From Tetrastigma voinierianum (taxonomy: Eukaryota; Streptophyta; Magnoliopsida; Vitales; Vitaceae), in NCBI GenBank assembly GCA_016808115.1, contig JAEQBH010002358.1, positions 62,001 through 126,000 of the forward strand: a stretch of 64,000 bases of DNA, read 5' to 3'. Below the pieces are notes generated by a model. It had not been told where the DNA came from. It worked only from the letters and a program-made list of their open reading frames with translations, and made no database searches. A program made the position numbers and the translations under genes. The number at the start of each line of letters is the position of its first letter. The first letter of the stretch is position 1. Shown piece after piece: positions 1-10,959 of this stretch.

Positions 1-1664
1 TAGCAATTAACACCGCATCCGCACTTGTCTTCCTCCACAAACGCATTTTCGGGATGTTGACACTACTATTCTACCACTCTTCAACCTGTTAAAGAAGCAC
101 CTTCGCCAAAACTTTGTATAAACCGCCAACCAAGCTTGGCGCCAGGTCTATAGTCTTTAATACTCTCTCCACAACATTCTCCTTTTTAGGGATCAAAACC
201 AAAAAGGTAGAATTTAGGTTTCTCACGAACTTATTCTGGTCAAAGAAGTCCTTAAAGAATCCCATGACCTCCTCCTTCATGAAATCCAAGCTAAATAGCC
301 AAAAAGTTATAGGAAAGCATCTAGGCTCGGGGCTTTATCCCCATTCAAATCAGAAAACTCTGCATAAACCTCCTCTACTGTAAAAAGGACTTCAAGACTA
401 TCGGTCGCATCCCTCCTAAGTTATTTGAAGTTCATACTAGAAAGACAAGGGCTCCAACCTCCAGGATCAAAAAGAGTGCACTGAAAAGAGGCTGCCACTT
501 CCCTCTTTATGGAAGCCTCATCCTCAAACTAGTTTTCATTAACTCTGACTTTTTTTATACACTCTTCCCATGAGAATTTAAATGATCCTACGGAAGAAAC
601 TGTACTCACCGCCCCTCGAGCCAGTTCTTGGATTTCGCTCCAAGAAACTTCCCCAAAGGACAAATATTTGTAATCCTCCCAGCCAAGTTTCTGCCTCTCG
701 CTTTCCTCAACAACCAACAAAAAGTCATTCCCTCATCCCAAAGAGGGTCACTCTACTCAAAGCTTCACTTTTTTACTTCAACTCTACTCAAACACCTCAT
801 ATTCCATGTTTTTAGAAAAGCCTTCAAAGCTTTCGCTTTCGCCTAGAACAAACTGAAGAATCGGGTCGAAAATCATGCCTTGCCACCAGCCCTTCAACAA
901 CTCCTTGAAACCATCTACCCTGAGCCACATGACTTCAAACTTGAAAGGGATGGGACCCTTTCCAATGCCTCTTGCATCTAGCAGAATGGAACAATGGTCA
1001 AAATTGGTCTAGGTAAGGTAGACTGAATAACACCACTAAAATAGCTCTCCCAATCATTAGAAACCAAAAAACGATCAATTCTGGACATTGAACAATTATT
1101 CCTTCCTCCCCTCAATGTAAAAGGACCCCCTTGCAAGGGTATATCTCTCAAACCTAGATCTTCTATGATTTCAGAAAATCTTCTCATAGAATTAGACACT
1201 CTCCCAACCCCTTTGCATTCCCCAGGGAAGCGGACCATATTGAAATCACCTCCCACGCACCATGGCCCATTCCATAAGCCTCTAACAACTCCCAATTCCT
1301 CCCAAAAAAACTCCCTTTTACTATCCACAATAGGGCCATAAACCCCAGAGAACATCCACTGGAAGCCATCTGTACAATTTCTAAAACAACAAGAGACTGA
1401 GAAGATCCTAGTTTCCATATCAACCAGCTCCACAACTCTCTTATCCCAAAAGATAAGGATTCCCCCAACAAAACCCTCCGCATCCACCGTTCCCCAGTCT
1501 AGGAACCTTCCCATACCCAAACTGTACACCATCCCAACACTCATATTCTGGATCTTGGTCTCCTGCAGACAAACTATTTCCACCTTTTTAGACCTAATGA
1601 AGGCTTTTAGACCTTTATTCCTGCTATTAACTCCCTAACATTCCACTATTACAATCTTCAAATA
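1..1664 (-). pseudogene. LINE ORF2: endonuclease and start of reverse transcriptase
   Basis: The longest open piece (1583-978) is an endonuclease/exonuclease/phosphatase-fold domain. It shows the CLQETK motif carrying the catalytic Glu near its start, then VGGDFN (Asp-Phe-Asn), then SRIDRFLVS. The DH of the last catalytic motif appears just downstream in another frame at about 1000, which marks a frameshift. The first codons are readable back to about 1664 with a stop. At 289-89 the conserved entry of the reverse transcriptase is seen (NSTFLVLIPKK), followed by the segment leading to palm motif A. The RT catalytic centre lies off the left edge. In live elements this protein nicks target DNA and reverse-transcribes the element RNA. 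Here it cannot be made because of stops and shifts. Confidence 0.85.
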
Positions 1665-3399
1665 TTATCGTAAGTTTTGCCGCAATTCCTTTATTCCTAA
1701 TTGTCCTTTTCATACCACTACCCGTTGTATTTCATGGTACATTCCAACTTCTTTAAGCTCACATCTAAACGATATAGTCAGCTCTTTCGACCATTTGGTT
1801 CTATTTAAAAGTCAAACTCCCTAAAGAGATAAATCTCCCTCTCATGACCCTTGTCGTAGCCTAAGTAGTCACTAAATTTAACCATACAACTTTCATCCCA
1901 AATTTTCATATTCTTTTCTCCGAATCTATCAGAAATTCTCGCCTGTCTATCTCTCTGTGAGAAACCAAGATTCCACCCTCAACTTCCATCAAAGGGTTTC
2001 GCTAGCTGCCCCTTCATTTCCATTCGTGTCAACCATACACCAAGGAAGATGATCGACTCTGTCTTCCACATCATCCGAGCCCCCTACACCTGAAAAATGC
2101 CCCGGAATGAGGACCCGGCCAAAAACAGAAAGAGGTAGAAGAGAATCTTGCCCCGCCAAAGAATAGCTCTCATACATAGGGGCAGTTTCAACATCTTTGA
2201 GGCTTGGACTCACTCTTTCTCTTGGGTAGGAACCCTTCTCCTTGCTGCCCTTTGAAGCCCAAATAACCAAAGGAGAGACACAGAGGGGAGAAAAACCCTT
2301 ATCCAGGATTTTATCAAAAAAACCCTTCCAACGACAATGGGGTCCCACCCTCTGCTATCTCTGGTTCATTAACCTTGAGGGGGTCGGAAAAGATCCTGTC
2401 TTCCTTTTCCTTAACATCTTCATTCAAGCATAAACCTTCCCTAGCCAACACCATACCCTTTATTTTCCCAGAATAAGGTGAAAAAGAAAGAGAATCAGAG
2501 AAGGAAGATAACTCATGGCTCCCCCTAGAGATATAAGGAGCGTACCTAGACCCTTATTCCCTCAACATCTCATGCGTTGCTTGATTTCTCCTAGACAGAC
2601 CCAACTCCTTTGAAATCTCTGATTTCCAACCTTGAAAACTCGCACCAAGGTCGCAACAACAATGAAGCCCTACAGCAGGGTCACAAGTCATAACGTCTCT
2701 GGAGTAGGAGGCATCTTTACTACTTGAAACAAAATTTGCAAGAGACCTAGGGCTTTTTCTCCCACCCAAATAAAGGCCTTGTTTCGAAGAGGACTAGGTC
2801 AGCAGGTGGGCCTGGTCCTCTTCCAAGGCCTCTCCCTGGTTACAAGCTTAAAAAAATGGGCTGCTAACTTTTGTGAAGGCGACTTTTTCATTCTTGTTTG
2901 CTATATATTTAGGCCCATTTGATTGGGCTTTAGTCAATCTCCTTGCCTCATTCCCAATAAGAGCCCCCTTTCATTTTTTTTAACTTTGAGCCCAGTTTGA
3001 GAACCAGACATCCTCGAGTAGCCTCCAGTTTCCTCTTCCCTGCCTCTATCCTCCCCTTCCCTCGCACAGCCGTCCCGTTCCTGGATGCCTCGACAAGCAA
3101 AAGACGCACTAGCAACCCTTTCACTACCATCGCAATACCACAAACGACAAGTCGCTCACCTCGACTCCGAGTCTCAATAGCATTGCTAGTCACGCCCTCT
3201 TACGTACCTATCTTCCATTGTCCCTGCCATAACACTCTCCGATGACCCTCTATTCTTCAATCTTGCCGGCACCACCATAGAGAGACATGCCGGAACCTCC
3301 CACCATAACTGGATTGCAAAACAAGATGAGCCCATCACCACTTGAAGTGACCAAGGAAGATCTTCTCTCTCAGTTTTAACCAGAATTCTTGCCCACTGT
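1665..3399 (-). other. Decayed LINE interior, no readable frame
   Basis: This stretch lies between the ORF1-like and ORF2 pieces of the LINE. It presumably contains the ORF1 C-terminal part and the inter-ORF spacer. Short open frames on both strands have no recognisable domain, so no separate gene is called. Confidence 0.5.
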
Positions 3400-4160
3400 A
3401 ATTGCATGAAATTTTATGTGTCTAAATCCACAGCCGCAAAACCCCCACCGCAATCCCCTATTATTTTGAACATTCTTTGGTTCCAAAACTTAAAAGGCAA
3501 ACCTACCACCTGAACCCAAACCCAAGCTTTCCTTGCATGAGATCCCACCCTGAAGCAACCCAAATCTGGCTTCCATTTCTCTAACATCAGCATCTTATTT
3601 TCAAAACATTTGACACCTCTCTTCAAAACTCTTCCGCCTTCCCGTTCCTCAAATTCTAGCGCAAAGTTTCATGCCAACCCTTAATGCTTAACTCTCCTTT
3701 GTAAGTTCCACTGGGTGCTTTCCATCTTCTCGTAGAATCCATATTGTTATAAATTCTTCTCCTTTTTCCCATTTCCCCAACTAGGCATCTATTTAGTTGT
3801 TCCTCTCAGGTCTCAAATCACGTCCCAATTTCCATCCATAATGCATCTCCCCTTCTTCCCTCATTCTTCTTAGAGACCTTCATAAAATCTCCCTTTTCTC
3901 CCAGCTTCAGACCTTTCTTCTTTTCTACACCCACTCCAAACCCTTCAAAGTGGTATTTTTTTCTTCTCAAGAAAGAGTTACCCTTAAAATCTCAACTTCT
4001 TCACAGCGTAAACCGACCCTTTTCAACCTCAACCTTCGTGGAACACTAAATAGAACTTCTTGCCCCTCCAAATCCAAAACCGAGCATAGGATGTACCGCC
4101 CCATCTGTCCTTTTCTCCAAGCATAACCTTCTTCCATTTTCTTCCCATCTTTTGGCAAAC
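3400..4160 (-). pseudogene. LINE ORF1-like protein (DUF4283 type)
   Basis: Two open pieces, 4158-3967 and 3626-3414, give GRYILCSVLDLEG and AWVWVQVVGLPFKFWNQ followed by a segment rich in Gly, Asp and Val. These match the pattern of the DUF4283-type nucleic-acid-binding domain common in ORF1 of plant LINEs. The intervening sequence is in other frames. ORF1 proteins bind element RNA in the ribonucleoprotein. A downstream CCHC knuckle was not located. The segment 1700-3400 probably holds the rest of ORF1 and the spacer to ORF2 but is too shifted to read. Family assignment rests on pattern recognition only. Confidence 0.65.
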
Positions 4161-4444
4161 TTTCCTTCTACCTCCTGCCTGCAACAGGATTCTACCCCTT
4201 CTAATAAAAAGCTTAGACTGCTTAACCTAAACCTAATCCAAGAGGAGGTCCTCTACTCTTTCCAGATAACTCCTCGAGTCTTCTACCAACCACCTCCACC
4301 AACATTCAAAATCTTGAATCCACTGCAAACCAAAGACCTTGTGACCTGTAGAGTTTCATCCTCCTATCTTGGGTTGTTGGAGGATGATGTGCCTGAAACC
4401 CCTGGAGGTTACTCGTTCCTCCATGGCCCACTCGCGTAATAGTC

Positions 4445-4960
4445 CGTAATGGTAGCAAAATGACTCGCGCCGCCATGTAATGATGTATATCAGAGTGCCT
4501 ATAGCCTCTATATGGGTCAAACACATGTGGTGGTTGACTATTGTCCCTATGGATGACCCTCTATGTCCCCTTTCCTACTTTCCATCTACACATGTCATAT
4601 AACAATACAGATTTCTTTTCTTGTTTAACTAGTAGTGCATGTGCTAACTATTAATAGACTTTAACATCATGAACTACACCGTTCATCCCTTTTTCCTTAA
4701 TGGTGCGTAATGCTAGACACTAATACAAATAAGTTCCTGAACTATCATGTTCATTTTGTTTTCCGAACCCCTAAGGTTATGTTTTCTAACCTTAGTGTTC
4801 CATATACAATCTACCATGTATATTATTCATGCAAATCACCACACATATCACACAACATGTTAAGCACAAAACATGCAACACACAACAATGCATGATCTAG
4901 ACCCATGCCCATCAACCCTCTGTACTCGTGTACCTAGACTCTTGATACCTAGCTGAGACG
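4445..4960 (-). mobile_element. Gypsy leader/gag-start fragment, inverted
   Basis: Read on the minus strand, this segment matches the internal leader of the gypsy element at 60.65-61.06 kb in the same order. It carries the stretch around CTAAGGTTATG (4772-4782), the block around CCATCTACACATGTCA (about 4583-4598), and a degenerate primer-binding site near 4938-4956 (ACTCTTGATACC against GCTCTGATACCA). It is therefore a fragment of the same or a closely related gypsy family in opposite orientation. The LTR that should follow beyond the PBS was not recognised. Confidence 0.7.
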
Positions 4961-5599
4961 AGCTAGTATCAGGACCATACTTTTAGATACCCACATTTGA
5001 GCTCCCTAGGTAATCGTTTACCCAAGCTCATACTCAAGCCGCGATACACCCCAAACTGAGGGTCCCGCTACAAATTGCCTACCCGCTGGAATTCTTGTGG
5101 ATTTCTCTGGGTGACCCGTACTCATCACAGATTTTAATAGAATTGTCCAATTGCACCAAATACCCTAGACTTCTATTATCTCTTGGTATCCCCCAATAAG
5201 ATACTTCATTTGTTAGATTGAAACTCTCATTAAATTAGTTTAAATTTGCTTTGAATTTGATTGTTGATCATTTGGATATTAGAGAAGATCTAATTTTGGT
5301 ACTTAGCATCACCCATTTCCATGTGGATCGATCTCTATACGTTATGTACATTGTATTACTGACAAACGTATACTATGCCAAAATATGTTCTTATTACATA
5401 TTTATTGCATATTCTAATACACATCACGCTTACGCCTATCAATAACACCTAGATAAACAACCACTCTCCCAAAAGATTGAACATCAAAATCATGTATAAG
5501 CCTCTCCATACAAAGATTCACTCAAACTGTTGACTTGTGACCAGAATTTGGTTTTGGGTTTATCTTCGATCCAAAGGCCTGTGGTGCTACTTTTGTGAA
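4961..5599. other. No feature recognised
   Basis: About 640 bases without a credible coding frame, repeat match or RNA gene. It may hold diverged LTR sequence of the neighbouring gypsy fragment, but no alignment to the LTRs at 47-49 kb or 58-60 kb was found by eye. Confidence 0.4.
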
Positions 5600-5896
5600 A
5601 TGAAAAAGTTGAGAAAAAATGGATATATTGTGGTAGCAGATGGCTCAGCCCCGTAGCCCACAATTGATCCCAAGGGGGTGCAAGGGCTTGCCTCCATGGT
5701 ATGCACCTTTTTTCTCGGATATTTTTGTCAAATTAACATACTAAGGTTTATTCTCTATTTCGATGTACTTTTGTAATCTCTCTCATATTCATATTGAAAC
5801 TTTCTCCTCTGCCCATGGTTTTTTTTCCACAATGGTTTATGTAAATATGGTATTTTTCTTTGTTTCTATTTAATTATTGTGACATTGATCATAACA
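5600..5896 (+). mobile_element. Possible copia LTR 3' fragment
   Basis: The sequence resembles the R-U5 part of plant copia LTRs. A GTAGCCCACAATTGATCC stretch and a GGGGGTGCAAGGGCTTGCC stretch are followed by a T-rich tract, a TTTCCACAATGGTTTATGT motif and a terminal ATTGATCATAACA. No internal region or second LTR is attached, so it would be a solo or truncated LTR. The assignment is from recollection of LTR style and is tentative. Confidence 0.35.
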
Positions 5897-6354
5897 CAAA
5901 CTCATGGACACCGGTACCCGAGATACCCTTCTCGTCTAATCGCACGCTAGACGGAGAGCTTGTTGAAACATCTTCTACCTTTTTATTTAAACTAAAATCT
6001 ACTATCTTTTGAAACATTATCTCTACCTTTTCCAAACATTATCTTTAATTATCTCAACTTCTTATCTGAGATTTAAGAGAGTTTTATTCTGAGTTGCAAT
6101 ATGAATTTCAACCAAGATAAGCAAGACGCAGATGTCTCTGTAGTATAGACTTTAATAAGGCCTTCAAAAAGGCGTGAGCTGAATTCTAATAAAGAAATCG
6201 TCGATACATCATCTAGTATTGGAACATTTTCCATGACACCATCATCCGTTGTTTGAACACTTTGTGGACATCTCGAAGACATTGTGCTTCATGGGAAAGA
6301 CAAATTCTATGAACATGGTTTTGCCCAAATAGAAGCCAACACATCAACACTATA
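5897..6354. other. No feature recognised
   Basis: About 460 bases between the putative LTR fragment and the TRIM. Only a short meaningless frame on the minus strand is open. No repeat or RNA gene was seen. Confidence 0.4.
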
Positions 6355-6906
6355 TGTTGGATGTACGCCTAAAGTCCCTCATCAATTAGAAATGGGAAGG
6401 CTTATGAGTTTATAAGCATGAGCTATATTTAATTGGTAAGAGGAATTTTGGGGGAAATGCTCATAAACAAAACCATGAGGGTTTAAGCCCAAAATGGACA
6501 ATAACATGCCAATATAGATAGGGAAGGGTCCATGAGGTTTTGTAACAAGTGGTATCAGAACTAGGTTCAAGTTTAACTGTGTGGGTGGATGTCGAACAAA
6601 AAATAGTGTGCTGAGCCCATAACAAGTGGTGCTTCACATAAGGCGTGTGCCCTAACGCAATGAAAGACACAAAATCTTGGTTTGAAGGGAGACTAAATAG
6701 AACTTTGTTCGAGGGGAGGATTGTTGAGTGTGCACTCAAAGTCCCATATCGGATAAAAATGGGACAGATTATAAGTTGATAAGCATAGACTGTTAAGTAT
6801 GCAGATTTTTGGGGGAGAAGTCCCAAAACAAAATCATGAGAGCTTAAGTTTAAAAAAGATAATATCATACCAATACGAAGGGAATGGTTCGAGGTTTCCA
6901 TTCTCA
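6355..6906 (+). mobile_element. TRIM (terminal-repeat retrotransposon in miniature)
   Basis: Two related about 190-base direct repeats flank a tiny internal region. The left repeat (6355-6547) starts TGTTGG and contains AAAGTCCCTCATC. The right repeat (6722-6906) starts TGTTGAG and contains AAAGTCCCATATCGG. Both then share an AATGGGA block, a TTTGGGGG block and a block around ATGAGNG and CTTAAG. Immediately after the left repeat lies TGGTATCAGAAC (6550-6561), one mismatch from the plant initiator-Met tRNA primer site. Just before the right repeat lies a purine tract CGAGGGGAGGA (6710-6720). There is no coding sequence, as expected of a TRIM. No matching 5-base target duplication was found, so the right end is approximate. 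Confidence 0.85.
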
Positions 6907-7400
6907 TGATCTTCATATGTTGTTGCAATACCTAAAACTAGACACAAAGCTTGTTGATTGAGTTTGTGGATAAACCAAAAGTTTCACTTCAAAACTAGGG
7001 GTGGTAGGGTCATAGATATAGCATCCATTATAAAAAAATTTAGAACCTCGTGAAATTAACTTGACCTACCGCAGTTAATCCGAATAGTCAGATTATAAAA
7101 ATAAAATAAAATAACAGGTTAGAGGCACACGTAACTAAAGTTTATAGGTTCTGAGCTTTTTGTCTGGGTATTTTTACCTGTTTTCCTTGTATTCATATTT
7201 CTCTTTGTTATCGTAAAACCGAAGAAATTAAAATTGTAAAAAAAAAAAAACCCACCCTTTTTTAAAAAGGCTTCTGGGCAGCACCTGTCTTGATCCAATG
7301 ACTAGAGGCCACCTGTTCATTCAGGAGCAAACTTCATCACTAGGTTGGTTTTATCATAATTCACTCAAAACACCCCGAAAAGCTCCATGCAGAGGATGTC

Positions 7401-7410
7401 TATATATACA
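7401..7410 (+). promoter_or_regulatory. TATA box of peptide gene A
   Basis: TATATATACA lies about 100 bases upstream of the lost start codon of copy A. It aligns with the TATA element of copy C (TATATA at 21273), with the same downstream CCCACAAAGTTCCATACA context. The context is shared by all five gene copies. Confidence 0.6.
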
Positions 7411-7508
7411 CACATAAATTCCCACAAAGTTCCATACAGAGTACATTCCTAATAGAACCAATATCTCAAAAGCCCTCAGTTTCTTTCTGAGTTATCTCCA
7501 CCTCTCAC

Positions 7509-7778
7509 ATAAGTCAAGCTCCAGCTTCCTTATCTTCATTCTAGCAATGGTTCTGCTCTACCCTGTTCTTGAAGCAAGAAAGATATTGAGCTTGAAGAAA
7601 GCAGCAGTTTCTCATTAATGGAGGAGAGTCTGACTTCGCTTCTTCAAGCAATTTCATATTGAAGGCCATTATCCATCAGTGAATAACAATGGGACTATCC
7701 ACTCTTCATCTTCCCAGCATTGATCATAGGATGCTCCCAGAATCTGTCCCAAGTCCTGGAATTGGTCACATTGATTAG
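7509..7778 (+). pseudogene. Peptide precursor copy A (CEP/PIP-class), start lost, motif kept
   Basis: This copy aligns with copy C from the signal peptide to the stop. The ATG has been deleted (CACATAAGTC against CTACATGGCTAAGTC), and at least four further small indels break the frame in the signal peptide and variable region. The C-terminal exon end is intact: codons 7731-7775 read MLPESVPSPGIGHID, followed by TAG at 7776. PSPGIGH is the signature of the C-terminal active peptide in CEP and PIP/PIP-like precursors. These are small secreted plant signals cleaved from the C-terminus, with Pro residues often hydroxylated. Copy A therefore documents what the A/C subtype originally encoded. It is either a pseudogene or a casualty of assembly indels. 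Confidence 0.75.
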
Positions 7779-8394
7779 ATTAATTTGTAGTCATCTTTCT
7801 ATGCAAAATATATCCATCTCATTCTACGGAAAGGTTGTGGCTATATTCAATCATCTTTTCCCTCTTTTAAATTGAAACTTAATCTGCTGTTTGTTTAGGG
7901 TTTGGCTTTGATCCTTTATTGATGTACACGTATATGTAGACCATATGTACGTGTTTATGTATTGTTGTTGATTGAACTTAAATAAGAAAGTATGTGTTTG
8001 TATCAAGTGAAAGCTAAATGTGTTCTTTTAAATTATGATTGTTCTCCAAAACTAAGGAAAGGTAAAGAATATAAGTTATTTGTTACTTAACATTTTATAT
8101 TTTCAAATTATGTAATATTATATAAGAAGTTAATTTGAATGAATCTAAAAATAATTTATAAAAAGTTATTTCCTTCTTTATTACTACATTTGTTTAAAGC
8201 AAATAAATCTTAGTAATATCAATCCTCGTGGATAAAAAATGCTACTTCTGACATCCTTGCGTGACTTTTTCCTTTTCTTTACTAGTTTAATAAGGTGAAA
8301 GATAAGAGTGATGTCCTAAAACAATCTTTAAAAAAAAAGATTTACTAAAGTAATACATATTTCAAAATTTTGGTTTAAGCTAGTGCTCTTATTA
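7779..8394. other. 3' flank of copy A, no gene
   Basis: AT-rich sequence colinear with 21662-22332 in block 2. It includes the conserved GGTTGTGGCTATATTCAATCATC 3' flank just after the gene, which may be 3' untranslated sequence. In block 2 a short internal piece (TAAAGAGCTAAATGTGTTC) is tandemly duplicated at about 21890-21985 relative to block 1. Confidence 0.5.
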
Positions 8395-8707
8395 TCTAGT
8401 CACTAAATCGCATCAGAGTTGATGACTACGGTTTTAAACTTTTTAAAATAGTTAAAACCATAATTCATGACTATAGTTTTAGGCTTAAAGTTAAAACCTT
8501 GATTGGTTGGTGACTATGGTTTTAATCATTTAAAAAAATTTCAAAACCGTAGTCAATAATTATAATTTTAACTTTAAACCTAAAACCGTAGTCCACCGAC
8601 TACGGTTTTAACTATTTAAAAAAATTTTAAACCATAGTCACCAACTATGATTTTAGTGACATGATTTTTTTTAAATAATAATTATTAATTATAGTTTTGG
8701 TAACATG
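8395..8707. mobile_element. Hairpin-rich MITE, block 1 copy
   Basis: About 310 bases are built almost wholly of alternating inverted units of the form GACTACGGTTTTAA and TTAAAACCGTAGTC, separated by AT spacers. The block 2 copy (22333-22638) preserves terminal inverted repeats CATGTCACCAAAAC and GTTTTGGTGACATG; here the left terminus is mutated (TAGTCACTAAATC). It is non-coding. The superfamily is not assigned. It was present before the segmental duplication. Confidence 0.65.
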
Positions 8708-10035
8708 ACAAATAGTCACTAGTTTAGACATTATTTTAAAACATGTACTACTTTGAAATTAAAAAAAAATGATTATTTTAGGACAAAGCTCTAAAGATAA
8801 TGACTAATGAAGGTATGAAAAGTTCTTCCAAAAAAAATATGAAGATATGGAAAGTAACTTTTCATCCAATCTCCATCTGCCCTCTATAAAGTAGTCTAGA
8901 AAACTGTATATAAAAAGGGACAAAGACATTTTCTTGATAAGTCAATATATTTTCCTTATATATGGAAGTAAACTTGTTAGACTACTAGGCTATTAGCTGA
9001 TATCCTTTAGTTTCCAATATCTAATATATGCTTTGACTTCTAATCAAGCTAGCTGTCCAAATAGTTAGAACCGACCTAGATGTCCCTTCTAAATGTCGCC
9101 ATCACAAGAAAGTAAAGAATTGAACCTACCACTACTGCAAATGTTCATCCGATATTATTGATAATGCAACAAAAAAAAGTGTAGTAATTGATTCTTGCAA
9201 TATTGAGGAATTTTCTAATAACTAGTATTGGGCTCATAATCTAATCAGGATTTAATTTGTTGAAATTAATATCACCATTATTATGTACCTAATTTGATCC
9301 AAGGTCGTATCAAAATGTCACCCACACCATGAAATACAAGAGAAATACTATAACACCTTCAAGGTTCAGACCTTAATTTATGTATCATCTATTAGATTTT
9401 TTATTTTTTCCATAGAAAAATAAACTGGTTATATAAGATTAGATTATAAAAGGTATAAGCCAACATCATTTTATATAATGTAAAATACAATTTTTATTTT
9501 AGTGAAATTTTTGAGTGAAACTATTTCCTCCCTTGATAGTTTTATGCCACTTCAAAGAATCATATTTCTCTTTCAATTTTATCCTAGTAACAACGTATCA
9601 TTCTAACTCACCCAATATAATGATTATTGTTTGACCTTCAAGAATATTCTCTACATCCTCAAATTTTCCATACCAAGTTAGAAACGTTGTTGTGAACTAA
9701 TTAGTCAAATTCTATGAATAAATCCCATGTCTTTTACAAATATAGTCCATAATTTTATAAGAGGAATTATTGAACCCAATCACTTACTGTTATTAATTAG
9801 TTTTTTGTTGAGGTCTATCCTTTAGAGATACTTAAATTGGATCAATGATCGATTTATAGGTCTCATCATAAACCTAATTATTTCCTTTCAATTATATAAA
9901 TCAATAGTTCAAACCGCACTCAAAGATAAGACATTTCCTATTTTTATAAGAACTTTTGCACTAAAAACACAATGTATCTCCTATTATAGACCCTCTAAGA
10001 TGAAGGTTATGTATGAAAGTGATGAGAAAAACAAC
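8708..10035. other. Intergenic, colinear with block 2, no gene
   Basis: AT-rich sequence matching 22639-23935. No coding frame is conserved between the two copies, which argues against a hidden gene. It contains no recognised repeat. Confidence 0.55.
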
Positions 10036-10480
10036 ATAACCCAAATAAGCTAATTAATTAATCAACACCATTTTCAATGTCTGTAAAAGAAAAAGAGAGA
10101 AGTCAATAGTACCCAGGCGGCTCACTTCAAAGTTTAGTGGAGGGACACCATTCATTTGTTCCTCAGCCACCACAAAAATGTACATGCACGGATGGGGTGT
10201 CTTAGCACTAAAACTGCTGATAATAGTTGGTAATGGCGTGAAGCAATGGGGACTGCAGAAACAGAAGAATTCTTCGTATACAACAGGGTCCACCGAAGAT
10301 GAATACCCCTTCACCATTGAGCACTCAAGAAAAGGCTTCAGGATAAAGGCATCCGCCCCTACCCAATTTCCACTGTCCATTCCCAAAACTACACACGCTA
10401 ACTATTGAAAAACCAGGAAACAAAATTCTCCGTAGACCTTTCCGGAATCACGGAAGGAATCAGGCAGAAGGAAAATAATC
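10036..10480. repeat. Intergenic module X, copy 1
   Basis: A relatively GC-balanced module contains the AAAATGTACATGCACGGAT block, GGTGTCTTAGCACTAAAA, a TAATGGCGTGAAGCAA block and an ATTTCCACTGTCCATTCCC block. It recurs at 23935-24420 and, split by an insertion, at 17930-18320 plus 20540-20700. The 110-codon minus-strand frame here (10386-10054) is not conserved in the other copies, so the module looks non-coding. Its position 5' of a peptide gene in each case could mean distal promoter sequence. Confidence 0.6.
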
Positions 10481-10497
10481 AAAATGGGAATGTCAAC

Positions 10498-10503
10498 AGT
10501 CAA
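10498..10503 (-). promoter_or_regulatory. Candidate W-box upstream of copy B
   Basis: AGTCAA is the complement of TTGACT, a W-box core bound by WRKY factors. A second TTGAC core sits 6 bases away (TGTCAAC). The pair is kept in the same place upstream of copies B, D and E. The motif is short, so chance or simple common descent is possible. Confidence 0.35.
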
Positions 10504-10559
10504 CTTGTCTTGATGGGGTTAATTACGCAAAGTACTATAATAAATATAACAAATTATAT

Positions 10560-10680
10560 CTATGCCTAGCTAAATGGTAAAAGGGTGGGATGAGTTTATG
10601 AAAGATCTAGGGTTCAAATCTATAAGAACATAATACTATTAAAGATATAAAATGAAAAGGTAGTGTAAAAAAATATATTA
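10560..10680 (+). mobile_element. tRNA-derived SINE, copy 1
   Basis: The sequence has RNA polymerase III internal promoter elements: a box A-like TAGCTAAATGG (10567-10577) and a box B-like GGTTCAAATCT (10611-10621), about 35 bases apart. An A-rich body and a run ending GTAAAAAAATATATT follow. Homologous copies lie at 24470-24595 and 39570-39690, always about 230 bases upstream of a B-type peptide gene's TATA region. The spacing and boxes fit a plant tRNA-derived SINE. Confidence 0.6.
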
Positions 10681-10797
10681 AATTTTATTTTCTCAACTTC
10701 TCATTTTTATAGAAAAAAAGAAAATTTGAACTTTTTCTTTTTAGTTCTTTATCATAAGTACAAATCGCAAATACCTCATCCAGAGGATGCCTATAGG

Positions 10798-10798
<1 letters not shown>

Positions 10799-10860
<62 letters not shown>
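10799..10860. repeat. (TA)31 microsatellite at the TATA position of copy B
   Basis: Thirty-one TA units lie exactly where copy D has CTATAGATATATACACC and copies A and C have a short TATATA. The flanks (GAGGATGCCTA before, CACCACAAAGTTCC after) are conserved, so the array arose by expansion of the TATA element. Confidence 0.9.
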
Positions 10861-10863
<3 letters not shown>

Positions 10864-10959
10864 CACAAAGTTCCATACAAAGAGCACATTGCAATAGACC
10901 CCATATCTCAAAAGCCTCTTATTAAATAGTTTCTTGAGCTAATTATCTCACCATTCTAC

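Larger units (their letters stand above)
1..4440 (-). mobile_element. L1-type LINE retrotransposon, 3' part cut by window edge
   Basis: A non-LTR retrotransposon lies on the minus strand, with its 5' side near 4.4 kb and its 3' side beyond base 1. Reading on the minus strand, an ORF1-like segment (about 4160-3400) is followed by an apurinic-type endonuclease (about 1664-980) and the beginning of a reverse transcriptase (289-1). This is the usual order in plant L1 elements. The frames are interrupted many times, so it is a dead copy. The right boundary is approximate: at about 4445 the sequence changes to gypsy leader homology. No poly(A) tail or target duplication can be seen because the 3' end is outside the window. 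Confidence 0.85.

Noticed and set aside
8408..8700. Possible microRNA precursor hairpins
   Set aside because: Many short alternating inverted repeats with AT spacers and terminal repeats fit a MITE better; no single long precursor arm.
8408..8700. Possible CRISPR-like array from regular repeats
   Set aside because: Plant DNA; units alternate in orientation and spacers are AT-rich and similar, not unique.
10054..10386. 110-codon minus-strand frame in module X
   Set aside because: The frame is not kept in the two other module copies.
10567..10621. Possible tRNA gene from box A and box B
   Set aside because: No cloverleaf pairing or CCA-compatible acceptor stem seen; box spacing and repeats elsewhere fit a SINE.
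10685..10929. Open frames of repeated Tyr-Ile on both strands
   Set aside because: Produced by the (TA)31 microsatellite; the flanks belong to the promoter of copy B.
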